A stretch of 64,000 bases of DNA. Origin: Limivicinus sp963617275 (GTDB lineage Bacteria; Bacillota; Clostridia; Oscillospirales; Oscillospiraceae). Of the stretch, positions 14,297 through 21,744 are shown in pieces; within the stretch, counting starts at the first letter, position 1, and every line of letters starts with the position of its first letter. The translations under genes and the position numbers were made by a program. The DNA lies in assembly GCA_963617275.1 (NCBI GenBank), contig CAVENX010000019.1:124001-188000 (forward strand), written 5' to 3'. Below the pieces are notes generated by a model. That model searched no databases. It saw only the letters and a program-made list of their open reading frames with translations, and was not told the DNA's origin.

Positions 14297-14674
14297 TCAT
14301 GACCGACTGGGAAAGGCAATGATCGCCTTGGAATAATCTTTCAAATCGAGCTTCTGCCCGCAGCGGTCACAGAAACGCTGGTATTCCCGGTCAAGAGTCA
14401 GTTTGCAGTACGGGCACGCAGGATAACGGCCGAGTCCGCAGATAAAGCGATTCTCCACAACAGGCATTGGCATCCTGAGATCCGACAGCGGAGGGAGCCT
14501 CGGCAGCTCGTTCGGTGTAAGCTCAAAGCCGTTGCAAAGTTTCTCAAAGGTATTGATCGACGCGTTAGCCTGCCCTCTGGCAACGCTGCCGAAGTATCTT
14601 GGACTGAGCCCACAGAGCTCCGCAGCCTTCTCATAGCTGAGACCACGGCTGCTGCACAGATGAAGGATGTACAT
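14297..14674 (-). CDS. Helix-turn-helix protein with C-terminal zinc ribbon
   Basis: 125 residues. The N-terminal half is an XRE-type helix-turn-helix (GLSYEKAAELCGLSPRYFGS, then TFEKLCNGFELTPNEL). The C-terminal half carries CPYC..CDRCG, a two-CxxC zinc ribbon. No other domain. It is the likely resident regulator of the tRNA-Leu element remnant and a candidate reader of the palindromes at 12824, 13317 and 14018, but that link is inferred. The ATG is the first possible start after an in-frame stop; its ribosome-binding site is weak. Confidence 0.7.
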   Translation of the reverse strand: MYILHLCSSRGLSYEKAAELCGLSPRYFGSVARGQANASINTFEKLCNGFELTPNELPRLPPLSDLRMPMPVVENRFICGLGRYPACPYCKLTLDREYQRFCDRCGQKLDLKDYSKAIIAFPSRS

Positions 14675-14837
14675 GGATAGGTTCTTTGAAAACGCCTTTT
14701 TCGCTCTCTTTCTCTTTAAGATGCTTTCAGCTTAGGAGCAGTATGCTGCCGTCTCAAGGAACGATACTGCCTAACCTTTGCTTTTTCTCCGGTTTACTAC
14801 AAAAACATTAAAGCCTCAAACGGCTGTTCATTATATT

Positions 14838-14873
14838 GCGAAGGCGTGGGCGGCACGCCGCCCACGCCTTCGC
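14838..14873 (+). terminator. Very strong 16-bp hairpin
   Basis: GCGAAGGCGTGGGCGG / CCGCCCACGCCTTCGC with loop CACG, followed by TGCTATTTTTT. No plus-strand gene lies directly upstream. Confidence 0.7.
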
Positions 14874-14889
14874 TGCTATTTTTTGCTAA

Positions 14890-14916
14890 GCTCTACCCAA
14901 ACTTTTGACATTGAGC
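14890..14916. repeat. Short dispersed repeat (copy 1 of 2)
   Basis: GCTCTACCCAAACTTTTGAC-ATTGAGC. A copy at 48339-48364 differs by one indel and two substitutions. It abuts the end of the C45 hydrolase gene and may mark the right edge of the inserted DNA that begins at tRNA-Leu. Confidence 0.55.
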
Positions 14917-14917
14917 C

Positions 14918-16033
14918 TTACTTTGCCGTTGTGGTCACGGCGCCGTCTTCCATTGTATAATAGGTGATGTCGTCCCAATGACGGCGGATGGCGATCTCTG
15001 CGGTCAGGTCGGTGTTGTTGTATACGATTGACCACTGCGTGTTGCTGGTGATATCCTCGGGATTAGGATCCTGCGCCGCGGCGCGGATGGCCTCCCATGC
15101 GGTGTCGTTGGTGTGAGCGCCGCGCTGTGCGTCAAGTATTTCCATTATCGCGTCATAACGCTCTCTGCCGTGACCGTAGATGCCGTTTTTCTGATTGGGC
15201 AGGACTTCATTTCTGTACATTACAAAGAAATTCGTGACGGCCTCGGACGGCGTTACAACAAGCTCTCTGCCCTCACTGTTGCAGTCATATTCAAACACTC
15301 GGCCGTCTCCGGACGCGTCGGTTATGTAGAAGTGATAGTCTCTGCCGCTTGTCGCGTACATATCATAGCCGCTGAGCAGCTCCACGGCTTCCTCGGTAGT
15401 CGCGGCGCGGTCGAGTACAAGGCGTATGGCAAGAGTCGTTGCAATGGTGGGTTTTCCGGTATGCTGACGTGTGGGTTCGCTGTCAAGCGTGAGCACGGCT
15501 ATCGACACACCCTTTTCGTTCAGTCCGTCCAGACACACGAACGGGGCGGTGAGGCTTGAGAACTTTTTGCCGAGATTTGCGTCGGGTACATTTGCTGATA
15601 CGTTGTCAAGCGCGGCAAAAGCGACGGATTTGTACCCGTCCTTCGGCGTGCAGCAGACGAGCATTGCGGAGGTGTCGTTCTTGAAATCATAGTTGCGGCC
15701 CATGTGTACGTCGCCACCGGTATCCGTGAGGGTAAATGCCGAGCAGCCGAAGGACGGTGCTTTCATGCTGATCGGCAGCAGCGGCAGGGTTTCTTTGAGA
15801 ATCGCTTCAAGCATCGTCTGGTCATCCATGATGCCGTAATTGATGATTTTGTCGATGCTGTAATCGTATTTGACATCCATGCGGTAGAGATTATACCCGT
15901 CGTCATAGTCGGTAAGCTGCTCGATGGTAGCCATGGTGCGGAAACGGGTAAAGTAAATGCAGACAAAAACGAGGAGAACAAGCACGATAACGGCAAGCAG
16001 AGCCGGAAGGATGTACCTTGAAGCCTTATTCAT
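14918..16033 (-). CDS. Membrane-anchored C45/linear amide C-N hydrolase (choloylglycine hydrolase-like)
   Basis: 371 residues from the ATG at 16031-16033 (GGAGGAAAGAATT ahead). One N-terminal membrane segment (about 7-28) is followed by an extracytoplasmic NTN-hydrolase-like domain. The stretch PSFGCSAFTLTDTGGDVHMGRNYDF is the C45/CGH motif in which a processed Cys becomes the nucleophile, followed by conserved Arg/Asn/Asp. Further family marks are NEKGVSIAVLTLDS and RLVLDRAATTEEAVELL. The family includes acyl-CoA:6-aminopenicillanate acyltransferase, bile-salt hydrolases and acid-ceramidase-like amidases; the substrate is unknown. Stands alone. Confidence 0.83.
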   Translation of the reverse strand: MNKASRYILPALLAVIVLVLLVFVCIYFTRFRTMATIEQLTDYDDGYNLYRMDVKYDYSIDKIINYGIMDDQTMLEAILKETLPLLPISMKAPSFGCSAFTLTDTGGDVHMGRNYDFKNDTSAMLVCCTPKDGYKSVAFAALDNVSANVPDANLGKKFSSLTAPFVCLDGLNEKGVSIAVLTLDSEPTRQHTGKPTIATTLAIRLVLDRAATTEEAVELLSGYDMYATSGRDYHFYITDASGDGRVFEYDCNSEGRELVVTPSEAVTNFFVMYRNEVLPNQKNGIYGHGRERYDAIMEILDAQRGAHTNDTAWEAIRAAAQDPNPEDITSNTQWSIVYNNTDLTAEIAIRRHWDDITYYTMEDGAVTTTAK

Positions 16034-16214
16034 AATTCTTTCCTCCAAATCGGTAATTATATAAATAAAGAATAACAAAAACACCGGCTAACGTCAAGCG
16101 TTTAACGAACGATGCCGGCGCTTTTTCGTGCGGGAAAAACACAGCTCAAATTATTGAAAAAAAGGAAGAAGCGGTGTATAATATAAAGACTTTTTTGAGC
16201 CGGAGGACAGGCTG

Positions 16215-16694
16215 ATGGCAGAGCAGAAAACAAACGTGATGCGTCTTTTGGAGCAGAAGAAAATAAAATACACCGCTCACGAGTATCCGCACACTGACGC
16301 GGCTGTTGACGGAGTGAGCGTTGCGGAAAGTCTCGGTCAGCCAGTCGGGCGCGTGTTCAAGACGCTTGTTGCGAAGGGCGCGAGCAAGAAAATATATGTT
16401 TTTGATATTCCGGTCGCGGAGGAGCTTGATCTCAAAAAAGCCGCAAAGGCGGTAGGGGAGAAGTCGGTAGCGATGGTTCATGTCAGAGAACTGACGGAGC
16501 TTACAGGGTACGTTCGCGGCGGATGTTCGCCGTTGGGAATGAAAAAGCAGTACCCCACCGTTTTTCATGAATCCTGCGTGAAACAGGACACAATAATGGT
16601 AAGCGCCGGAAAGATCGGTTTTCAGGTGGAGCTTTCACCGGACGATCTTATCGCGCTTACGAGAGGCACAACGGCGGATATTATTATGGCATAA
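16215..16694 (+). CDS. ybaK: Cys-tRNA(Pro)/Cys-tRNA(Cys) deacylase YbaK
   Basis: 159 residues, full-length YbaK: a trans-editing enzyme that hydrolyses mischarged Cys-tRNA(Pro). The N-terminal NVMRLLEQKKIKYTAHEYPH, the RVFKTLVAKGASK strand with the catalytic Lys, and YVRGGCSPLGMKKQYPT are diagnostic. It starts 13 nt after a GGAGGACAGGC site. The gene ends 12 bp before uvrA, so they may be co-transcribed. A second, more divergent YbaK-like protein is at 31332-31802. Confidence 0.93.
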   Translation: MAEQKTNVMRLLEQKKIKYTAHEYPHTDAAVDGVSVAESLGQPVGRVFKTLVAKGASKKIYVFDIPVAEELDLKKAAKAVGEKSVAMVHVRELTELTGYVRGGCSPLGMKKQYPTVFHESCVKQDTIMVSAGKIGFQVELSPDDLIALTRGTTADIIMA

Positions 16695-16706
16695 CGAGGT
16701 TTTACA

Positions 16707-19535
16707 ATGCAGAGCAGCATTTTTATCAAGGGCGCGAGAGAAAATAATCTTAAAAATATTGACGTCGAGATACCGCGTGACAAGCTTGTTATTGTCACCG
16801 GACTTTCCGGCAGCGGCAAATCCAGCCTTGCCTTTGACACAATTTATGCCGAGGGTCAGCGCAGATATGTGGAAAGTCTTTCATCTTATGCGAGAATGTT
16901 CTTGGGGCAGATGGACAAACCGGACGTCGATTATATCGAAGGTCTTTCTCCCGCAATATCCATAGACCAGAAAACCACGTCCAAAAACCCGCGCTCAACC
17001 GTCGGCACGGTGACGGAGATATATGATTATCTGCGTCTGCTGTGGGCGAGGATCGGCATACCCCATTGCCCCAAGTGCGGCAAGGAGATACGCCAGCAGA
17101 CGATCGACCAGATGGTGGACAAGATACGCGAGCTGCCGGAGGGAACGCGCATCCAGATACTTGCCCCCGTTATCCGCGGCAAAAAGGGCGAGCATGTCAA
17201 GGTGCTGGAGGACGCGAAGAAATCAGGCTATGTCCGTGTGCGGGCGGACGGGATCGTCTATGACCTCACGGAGGAAATCAAGCTTGAAAAAAACAAGAAG
17301 CACAATATAGATATAATAGTTGACCGCCTTGTGATAAAGCCGGATATTGTCCGCCGCCTGACGGACTCCTGCGAAACCGCGCTTGCCCTTGCCGGAGGAC
17401 TTCTCGTTGTGGATATCCCCGCCGAGGAGCGGCAGATCGCCTTTTCGCAGAACTACGCCTGCGAGGACTGCGGCATTTCGCTTGAGGAGCTTGCCCCGCG
17501 CCTGTTTTCATTCAACAGCCCGCAGGGCGCGTGTCCGAAGTGTACGGGGCTTGGTATGCAGCTTCTTGTGGACCCCGACCTTATCATGCCCAACCGGAAT
17601 CTCAGCATTATGGACGGCGGACTTGTCGCGTCCGGCTGGGGCAACGTCAAGGGCGATACCATTTCAAAAATGTACTTTGACGCGCTTTCAAAGCGCTATC
17701 ATTTCAAGCTCAGCGAGCCGATAAAGGACATCCCGCCGGAGGGGATCGAGGCGATACTTTACGGCACCAAGGGAGAGCCGCTGATGCTGCGCTATGAAAA
17801 ATCGGAGGGGTACGGCGTAATCATGCGCGATTTTGAAGGGATAGTAAACAACATCCAGCGCAGATACAGTGAGACCCAAAGCCCCGGTGTAAAGGCGGAG
17901 CTTGAGGAGAGCATGTCGCAGATCCCATGCCCGGACTGTCACGGGAAAAGGCTCAAGCCCGCGGCTCTTGCCGTGACCGTAGGCGGACTTAATATAGCGC
18001 AGTTCTGTGAGCTTTCGGTGGTTGACGCACTCAAATTCGTTGACGGCCTTGTGCTTACCGACCGGGAAAAAATAATTGCCGAGCGCATTTTGAAAGAGAT
18101 ACGCTCCCGTCTCGGCTTTCTGAACAGCGTCGGCCTCGGTTATCTCAATCTCAGCCGTTCCGCTGCCACGCTGTCCGGCGGTGAGAGCCAGAGAATACGT
18201 CTTGCGACGCAGATAGGCTCAAGCCTTATGGGCGTGCTGTATATTCTTGACGAGCCGAGCATAGGACTGCACCAGCGCGACAACGGCAAGCTTATCGCCA
18301 CGCTCAAGCGTCTGCGCGATCTTGGCAATACCCTGATAGTCGTCGAGCACGACGAGGAAACCATGCGCGCCGCCGACCATATCATAGATATCGGGCCGGG
18401 AGCGGGCGTTAACGGCGGAAACGTCGTTGCGCAGGGAACGGTCGCGGATATATGCGCATGTCCCGAGTCCGTGACGGGACAGTATCTGAGCGGGAAAAAG
18501 TTTATACCCGTGCCCACGAAGCGCCGGGAGGGCAGCGGAAAGTGCCTCAAGATAATAAACGCGAGTGAGAATAACCTCAAGAACGTGGACGTTGAGATAC
18601 CTCTGGGCAAGCTCGTGTGTGTCACCGGCGTATCAGGCAGCGGCAAATCGTCTCTCGTGAACGAGATACTTTATAAGACGCTTGCGGCGGAGAAAAACCG
18701 CGTGAAGGTGCGTCCGGGTAAATGCGGCGGCGTTGAGGGGCTTGAATATATAGACAAGGTCATCGCGCTCGACCAGAGCCCGATAGGCCGCTCCCCGCGC
18801 TCAAATCCCGCCACGTATACCGGCGTCTTCAACGATATACGCGACCTCTTTGCCTCTACGCAGGAGGCAAAAATGCGCGGCTACGGGCAGGGGCGCTTCT
18901 CCTTCAATGTCAAGGGCGGCAGATGTGAAGCCTGCGCCGGCGACGGACTTGTAAAGATAGAGATGCACTTTCTTCCGGACGTGTATGTCCCGTGCGAGGT
19001 GTGCGGCGGCAAGAGATATAACCGCGAGACGCTCGAGGTCAGATATAAGGGGAAGAGCATTGCCGATGTACTTGATATGACAATCGAGGAAGCGGCGGCG
19101 TTCTTTGCTAATCAGTCAAGGATACTCAATAAGATACAGACGCTTTACGACGTGGGGCTTGGCTATGTAAAGCTCGGCCAGTCCAGCACGACGCTTTCCG
19201 GCGGCGAGGCGCAGCGCGTGAAGCTTGCAACCGAGCTTTCAAAGCGCAGTACCGGCAATACCGTCTATATTCTTGACGAGCCTACCACCGGTCTTCATGT
19301 AGCCGACGTCCACCGGCTCATAAATATACTCGACCGCTTTGCCGACGCGGGGAATACCGTTGTCGTCATAGAGCATAATCTTGACGTCATAAAGGTTGCC
19401 GACTATATAATCGACCTCGGCCCCGAAGGCGGCGACGGCGGCGGAGAAGTGATATTTGCCGGAACGCCGGAGGAATGTGCCATGTGTGAGCGCAGCTATA
19501 CCGGTCAGTACCTCAGACCGCTGCTGGAAAAATAA
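16707..19535 (+). CDS. uvrA: Excinuclease ABC subunit A
   Basis: 942 residues. Two ABC modules: Walker A GLSGSGKSSLAFDTIYAEGQ near the N-terminus and GVSGSGKSSLVNEIL at about 640; signatures LSGGESQRIRLA and LSGGEAQRVKLA; zinc fingers CPKCGKEI, CEDCGI..CPKCTG and CEACAGDG..CEVCGG. UvrA recognises bulky DNA lesions with UvrB in nucleotide excision repair. uvrB and uvrC are not in the window. Confidence 0.98.
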   Translation: MQSSIFIKGARENNLKNIDVEIPRDKLVIVTGLSGSGKSSLAFDTIYAEGQRRYVESLSSYARMFLGQMDKPDVDYIEGLSPAISIDQKTTSKNPRSTVGTVTEIYDYLRLLWARIGIPHCPKCGKEIRQQTIDQMVDKIRELPEGTRIQILAPVIRGKKGEHVKVLEDAKKSGYVRVRADGIVYDLTEEIKLEKNKKHNIDIIVDRLVIKPDIVRRLTDSCETALALAGGLLVVDIPAEERQIAFSQNYACEDCGISLEELAPRLFSFNSPQGACPKCTGLGMQLLVDPDLIMPNRNLSIMDGGLVASGWGNVKGDTISKMYFDALSKRYHFKLSEPIKDIPPEGIEAILYGTKGEPLMLRYEKSEGYGVIMRDFEGIVNNIQRRYSETQSPGVKAELEESMSQIPCPDCHGKRLKPAALAVTVGGLNIAQFCELSVVDALKFVDGLVLTDREKIIAERILKEIRSRLGFLNSVGLGYLNLSRSAATLSGGESQRIRLATQIGSSLMGVLYILDEPSIGLHQRDNGKLIATLKRLRDLGNTLIVVEHDEETMRAADHIIDIGPGAGVNGGNVVAQGTVADICACPESVTGQYLSGKKFIPVPTKRREGSGKCLKIINASENNLKNVDVEIPLGKLVCVTGVSGSGKSSLVNEILYKTLAAEKNRVKVRPGKCGGVEGLEYIDKVIALDQSPIGRSPRSNPATYTGVFNDIRDLFASTQEAKMRGYGQGRFSFNVKGGRCEACAGDGLVKIEMHFLPDVYVPCEVCGGKRYNRETLEVRYKGKSIADVLDMTIEEAAAFFANQSRILNKIQTLYDVGLGYVKLGQSSTTLSGGEAQRVKLATELSKRSTGNTVYILDEPTTGLHVADVHRLINILDRFADAGNTVVVIEHNLDVIKVADYIIDLGPEGGDGGGEVIFAGTPEECAMCERSYTGQYLRPLLEK

Positions 19536-19594
19536 TATTGCAATGCGCTGCGAATCAGCGAACACAACGCTGATTCTAAATGAAAACGTTCGAT

Positions 19595-19640
19595 AAATCT
19601 GTCGGAAGAGTTGGAAAATGAGACTTCCGACAGATTTTTA
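19595..19640 (+). terminator. Terminator after uvrA
   Basis: AAATCTGTCGGAAG / CTTCCGACAGATTT followed by TTATA. A smaller hairpin (GAATCAGCG / CGCTGATTC, 19551-19575) precedes it. Confidence 0.75.
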
Positions 19641-19643
19641 TAT

Positions 19644-19860
19644 AAGTAAACATAAAATAATTTACATATCTTAATTCACGTATTTTGAGATACATAAATA
19701 AAGCAACATAAATCGAGAAACATAAAATTAGAGACTTAAAATAATTTACATAATAAAAGCTACACAACTTAATTAACGTAAATGAATTAACATAATTTGA
19801 TTTACACATGTTGGATGACGTAAAATGGAAGACGTAATTTAATTTACATAACATTGAGCG
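19644..19860. repeat. AT-rich array of degenerate ACRTAA motifs upstream of the leader-LysM genes
   Basis: In about 215 bp the hexamer ACATAA/ACGTAA or its complement recurs roughly a dozen times at spacings of 10-20 bp (for example AAACATAAAAT, GATACATAAAT, CAACATAAATC, TTTACATAATA, TTAACGTAAAT, GACGTAAAATG, GACGTAATTTA). Composition is far more AT-rich than the flanks. No ORF of note. It may be a multi-site regulator platform or simply low-complexity sequence. Confidence 0.5.
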
Positions 19861-19887
19861 AAACAGCCAAACAACGAAAAAATACTG

Positions 19888-19915
19888 TGTAACAAAAACA
19901 CGGCTGCGGCGTATA
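19888..19915 (+). promoter_or_regulatory. ECF-sigma-like promoter of the first leader-LysM gene
   Basis: TGTAAC at 19888-19893, 16-bp spacer, CGTATA at 19910-19915. The AAC in -35 and CGT in -10 match Firmicute ECF promoters (sigma W, X, M types). The second LysM gene has the same elements and spacing. Confidence 0.6.
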
Positions 19916-19962
19916 TAAAATTGAAAGTGATATTTACAAAATATTAAAAGGAGGTAAATTCG

Positions 19963-20169
19963 GTGAAGGAGCTTAGCGAGAACGAAGTCAGCGGAGTCAG
20001 CGGCGGCGTAGACGGTGAATATCTTTATTATGCCGTTACCTGGGGCGACACACTGCCGTGGATAGCAAGAAGATTTTTCACTACGGTCGAGACGCTTATC
20101 AAGCTTAATAATATCAAGGATCCTGAAAAGCTTCAGCTTGGGCAGATATTGATCATCCCGAGATACTGA
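19963..20169 (+). CDS. Double-glycine-leader peptide fused to one LysM domain (copy 1)
   Basis: 68 residues with a GTG start after AGGAGGTAAATTC. Residues 1-15 (MKELSENEVSGVSGG) fit the class II bacteriocin/pheromone leader consensus (LSxxEVxxVxGG), cleaved after GG by C39-peptidase ABC exporters. The remaining 53 residues are a complete LysM domain: YAVTWGDTLPWIARRFFTTV, LIKLNNIKDP, LQLGQILIIPRY. LysM binds N-acetylglucosamine polymers such as peptidoglycan. The expected mature product is an exported mini-LysM peptide. No exporter gene is in the window. A paralogue follows 114 bp downstream with its own promoter. Function undescribed as far as I know. Confidence 0.85.
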   Translation: MKELSENEVSGVSGGVDGEYLYYAVTWGDTLPWIARRFFTTVETLIKLNNIKDPEKLQLGQILIIPRY

Positions 20170-20195
20170 CCGAAGTAAGACGGGCTGCAAAAGAC

Positions 20196-20223
20196 TGTAA
20201 CAAAACATTTTTCCCGGCGTATA
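20196..20223 (+). promoter_or_regulatory. ECF-sigma-like promoter of the second leader-LysM gene
   Basis: TGTAAC at 20196-20201, 16-bp spacer, CGTATA at 20218-20223. The -35, the following AAAA, the CGG before the -10 and the spacing are shared with the promoter at 19888-19915, while the rest of the spacer differs. Confidence 0.6.
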
Positions 20224-20283
20224 TAGCAGTGAAACAGGGTTTCACAAATTAAAAAAACAAATAGATGTTAGGAGGAAAAAATC

Positions 20284-20490
20284 ATGGCAGAACTCAACGA
20301 AAAAGAAATGAATGAAGTCAGCGGCGGTGCGGCAAGCCCCTATTTCACCTATACTGTAGTATTCGGTGATACGCTCAGCGGTATCGCGGTTCGTTTCCAT
20401 ACCACGGTCGCAACTCTTCAGAGACTCAACAACATCCCCGACCCCGACAAGATCAAAGTCGGTCAGGTTCTCCTCGTTCCGAGAGCGTAA
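20284..20490 (+). CDS. Double-glycine-leader peptide fused to one LysM domain (copy 2)
   Basis: 68 residues, ATG start behind TTAGGAGGAAAAAATC. Leader MAELNEKEMNEVSGG ends in the GG cleavage motif. The rest is a LysM domain (TYTVVFGDTLSGIAVRFHTT, LQRLNNIPDP, IKVGQVLLVPRA). Same length and architecture as its neighbour, with about half of the residues identical; the canonical GDTLSGIA of this copy reads GDTLPWIA in copy 1. Likely secreted and cell-wall binding. It ends 15 bp before a bidirectional terminator. Confidence 0.87.
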   Translation: MAELNEKEMNEVSGGAASPYFTYTVVFGDTLSGIAVRFHTTVATLQRLNNIPDPDKIKVGQVLLVPRA

Positions 20491-20504
20491 CAATATAACA
20501 TAAC

Positions 20505-20531
20505 AAAAAACCGCCGTGAGGCGGTTTTTTT
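20505..20531. terminator. Bidirectional terminator
   Basis: AAAAAACCGCC-GTGA-GGCGGTTTTTT between the second LysM gene and the convergent phosphate acyltransferase gene. Confidence 0.9.
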
Positions 20532-20539
20532 CAAAGCAT

Positions 20540-21472
20540 TTATTTGCCCTGTTTTTCCTTTATCATTGCGGCGCAGGCGGCGAGGGAGAGGAAAGTATCC
20601 TCGGGGGCTTCGCTGCGGCCGGAGATGGATACGGGAACCTTTGTACCCATGAGCACGCCGAAGGCGCGTGCACCCGCGTTCATTTCAAGAACCTTGACGA
20701 TAAGGTTTCCGGAGAGAAGATTCGGAACGACAATGCCGTCAAATTCCCCGCAGTATGGGCAGTCATAACCCTTGAGGCGCGCCGCTTCCTTGCTGATGAT
20801 GAGGTCGTAGGAGATGGGACCGACAAGCTCACAGTCGGCGATTGGATGAGCCTTGTGATCGCGCACTATGGTCTGATCCTCAACCGTGTCCCTCATATGG
20901 AAGGCGGGGGACTCGATAAGCGCCAGAAGCGCGATGTTCGGATGCTCCACACCGAGGAGGTTGAGCGCCTTGACGAGGTTTACCGCGACTTTTTTTCGCG
21001 CATCTGCCGGAGGATTGAAGAGCAGCGTGACGTCGGACACGCCCAGAAGCTTGTCATAGCCCGGAATTTTCAGAAATACGACATGCGTTACCAGTGAATC
21101 CTCATCTATGAAGTGATTCAATTTGTTCAGAACCGGCAGGAGAAAATCACGCGTCTGTGTGTTTCCTCGCACAAGCACATCGCCGCTTCCGGCGTTTATC
21201 ATCTCGATAGAAAACTGCACGGGGTTTATGCTTGCGTCAATGGGCAGCAGGTCGAATCTTCTGTCGGAGAAGCCGAGACTGTCCAGCGAGGCACGTATCT
21301 TTCTTTCGTTTCCGACGAGAACGGGATAAACAAATCCCGCATCCTGCGCGGCAAAAAGACCCTTGAGGATGTTTTCCGCGTTGGCGCCGGCGACGACCGC
21401 CCTGATCGGCTTGTCGAGCGATTTTGCCTTTTCGATGATCGGATCAAATTCTTTGTCAAATTTCAGTTCCAC
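20540..21472 (-). CDS. Phosphate acyltransferase (phosphate butyryltransferase-like)
   Basis: 310 residues covering the PTA/PTB fold: KPIRAVVAGANAENILKGL, the conserved DVLVRGNTQTRDFLLPVLN region, ESPAFHMRDTVEDQ, and the C-terminal NLLSGNLIVKVLEMNAGARAFGVLMGTKVPVSISGRSE, diagnostic for PTB-type enzymes. It would exchange CoA and phosphate on butyryl- or related acyl groups. A butyrate kinase gene usually sits next to ptb; none is here, so the physiological substrate is open. Ends at the shared terminator. Confidence 0.87.
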   Translation of the reverse strand: MELKFDKEFDPIIEKAKSLDKPIRAVVAGANAENILKGLFAAQDAGFVYPVLVGNERKIRASLDSLGFSDRRFDLLPIDASINPVQFSIEMINAGSGDVLVRGNTQTRDFLLPVLNKLNHFIDEDSLVTHVVFLKIPGYDKLLGVSDVTLLFNPPADARKKVAVNLVKALNLLGVEHPNIALLALIESPAFHMRDTVEDQTIVRDHKAHPIADCELVGPISYDLIISKEAARLKGYDCPYCGEFDGIVVPNLLSGNLIVKVLEMNAGARAFGVLMGTKVPVSISGRSEAPEDTFLSLAACAAMIKEKQGK

Positions 21473-21744
21473 AAGTAAACCTCCCTGAAAGACGTGGATA
21501 ATGCTGTCCGCTGCCCTGAAAAATGTGCATAGCGAACAAAAAACGATTTTTTCATGGCTGTTAAATTACACTTTACTGTATAATTTTACCTTGAGACCTT
21601 TGAAATGTCAATGCAAAAAAACGTATATTTTTCCTCGAAAAAAATGCGGAGATTTTAAAATCGGAACAATTATTTGTTGAAATTGATTTGTATATCGTTT
21701 ATAATATGACGTAATTGTTTTACAAAAAGGGACGGTCACAGAAG

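Noticed and set aside
21480..21744. T-box leader ahead of glnS
   Set aside because: No T-box sequence, specifier loop or antiterminator hairpin could be found in the intergenic region.
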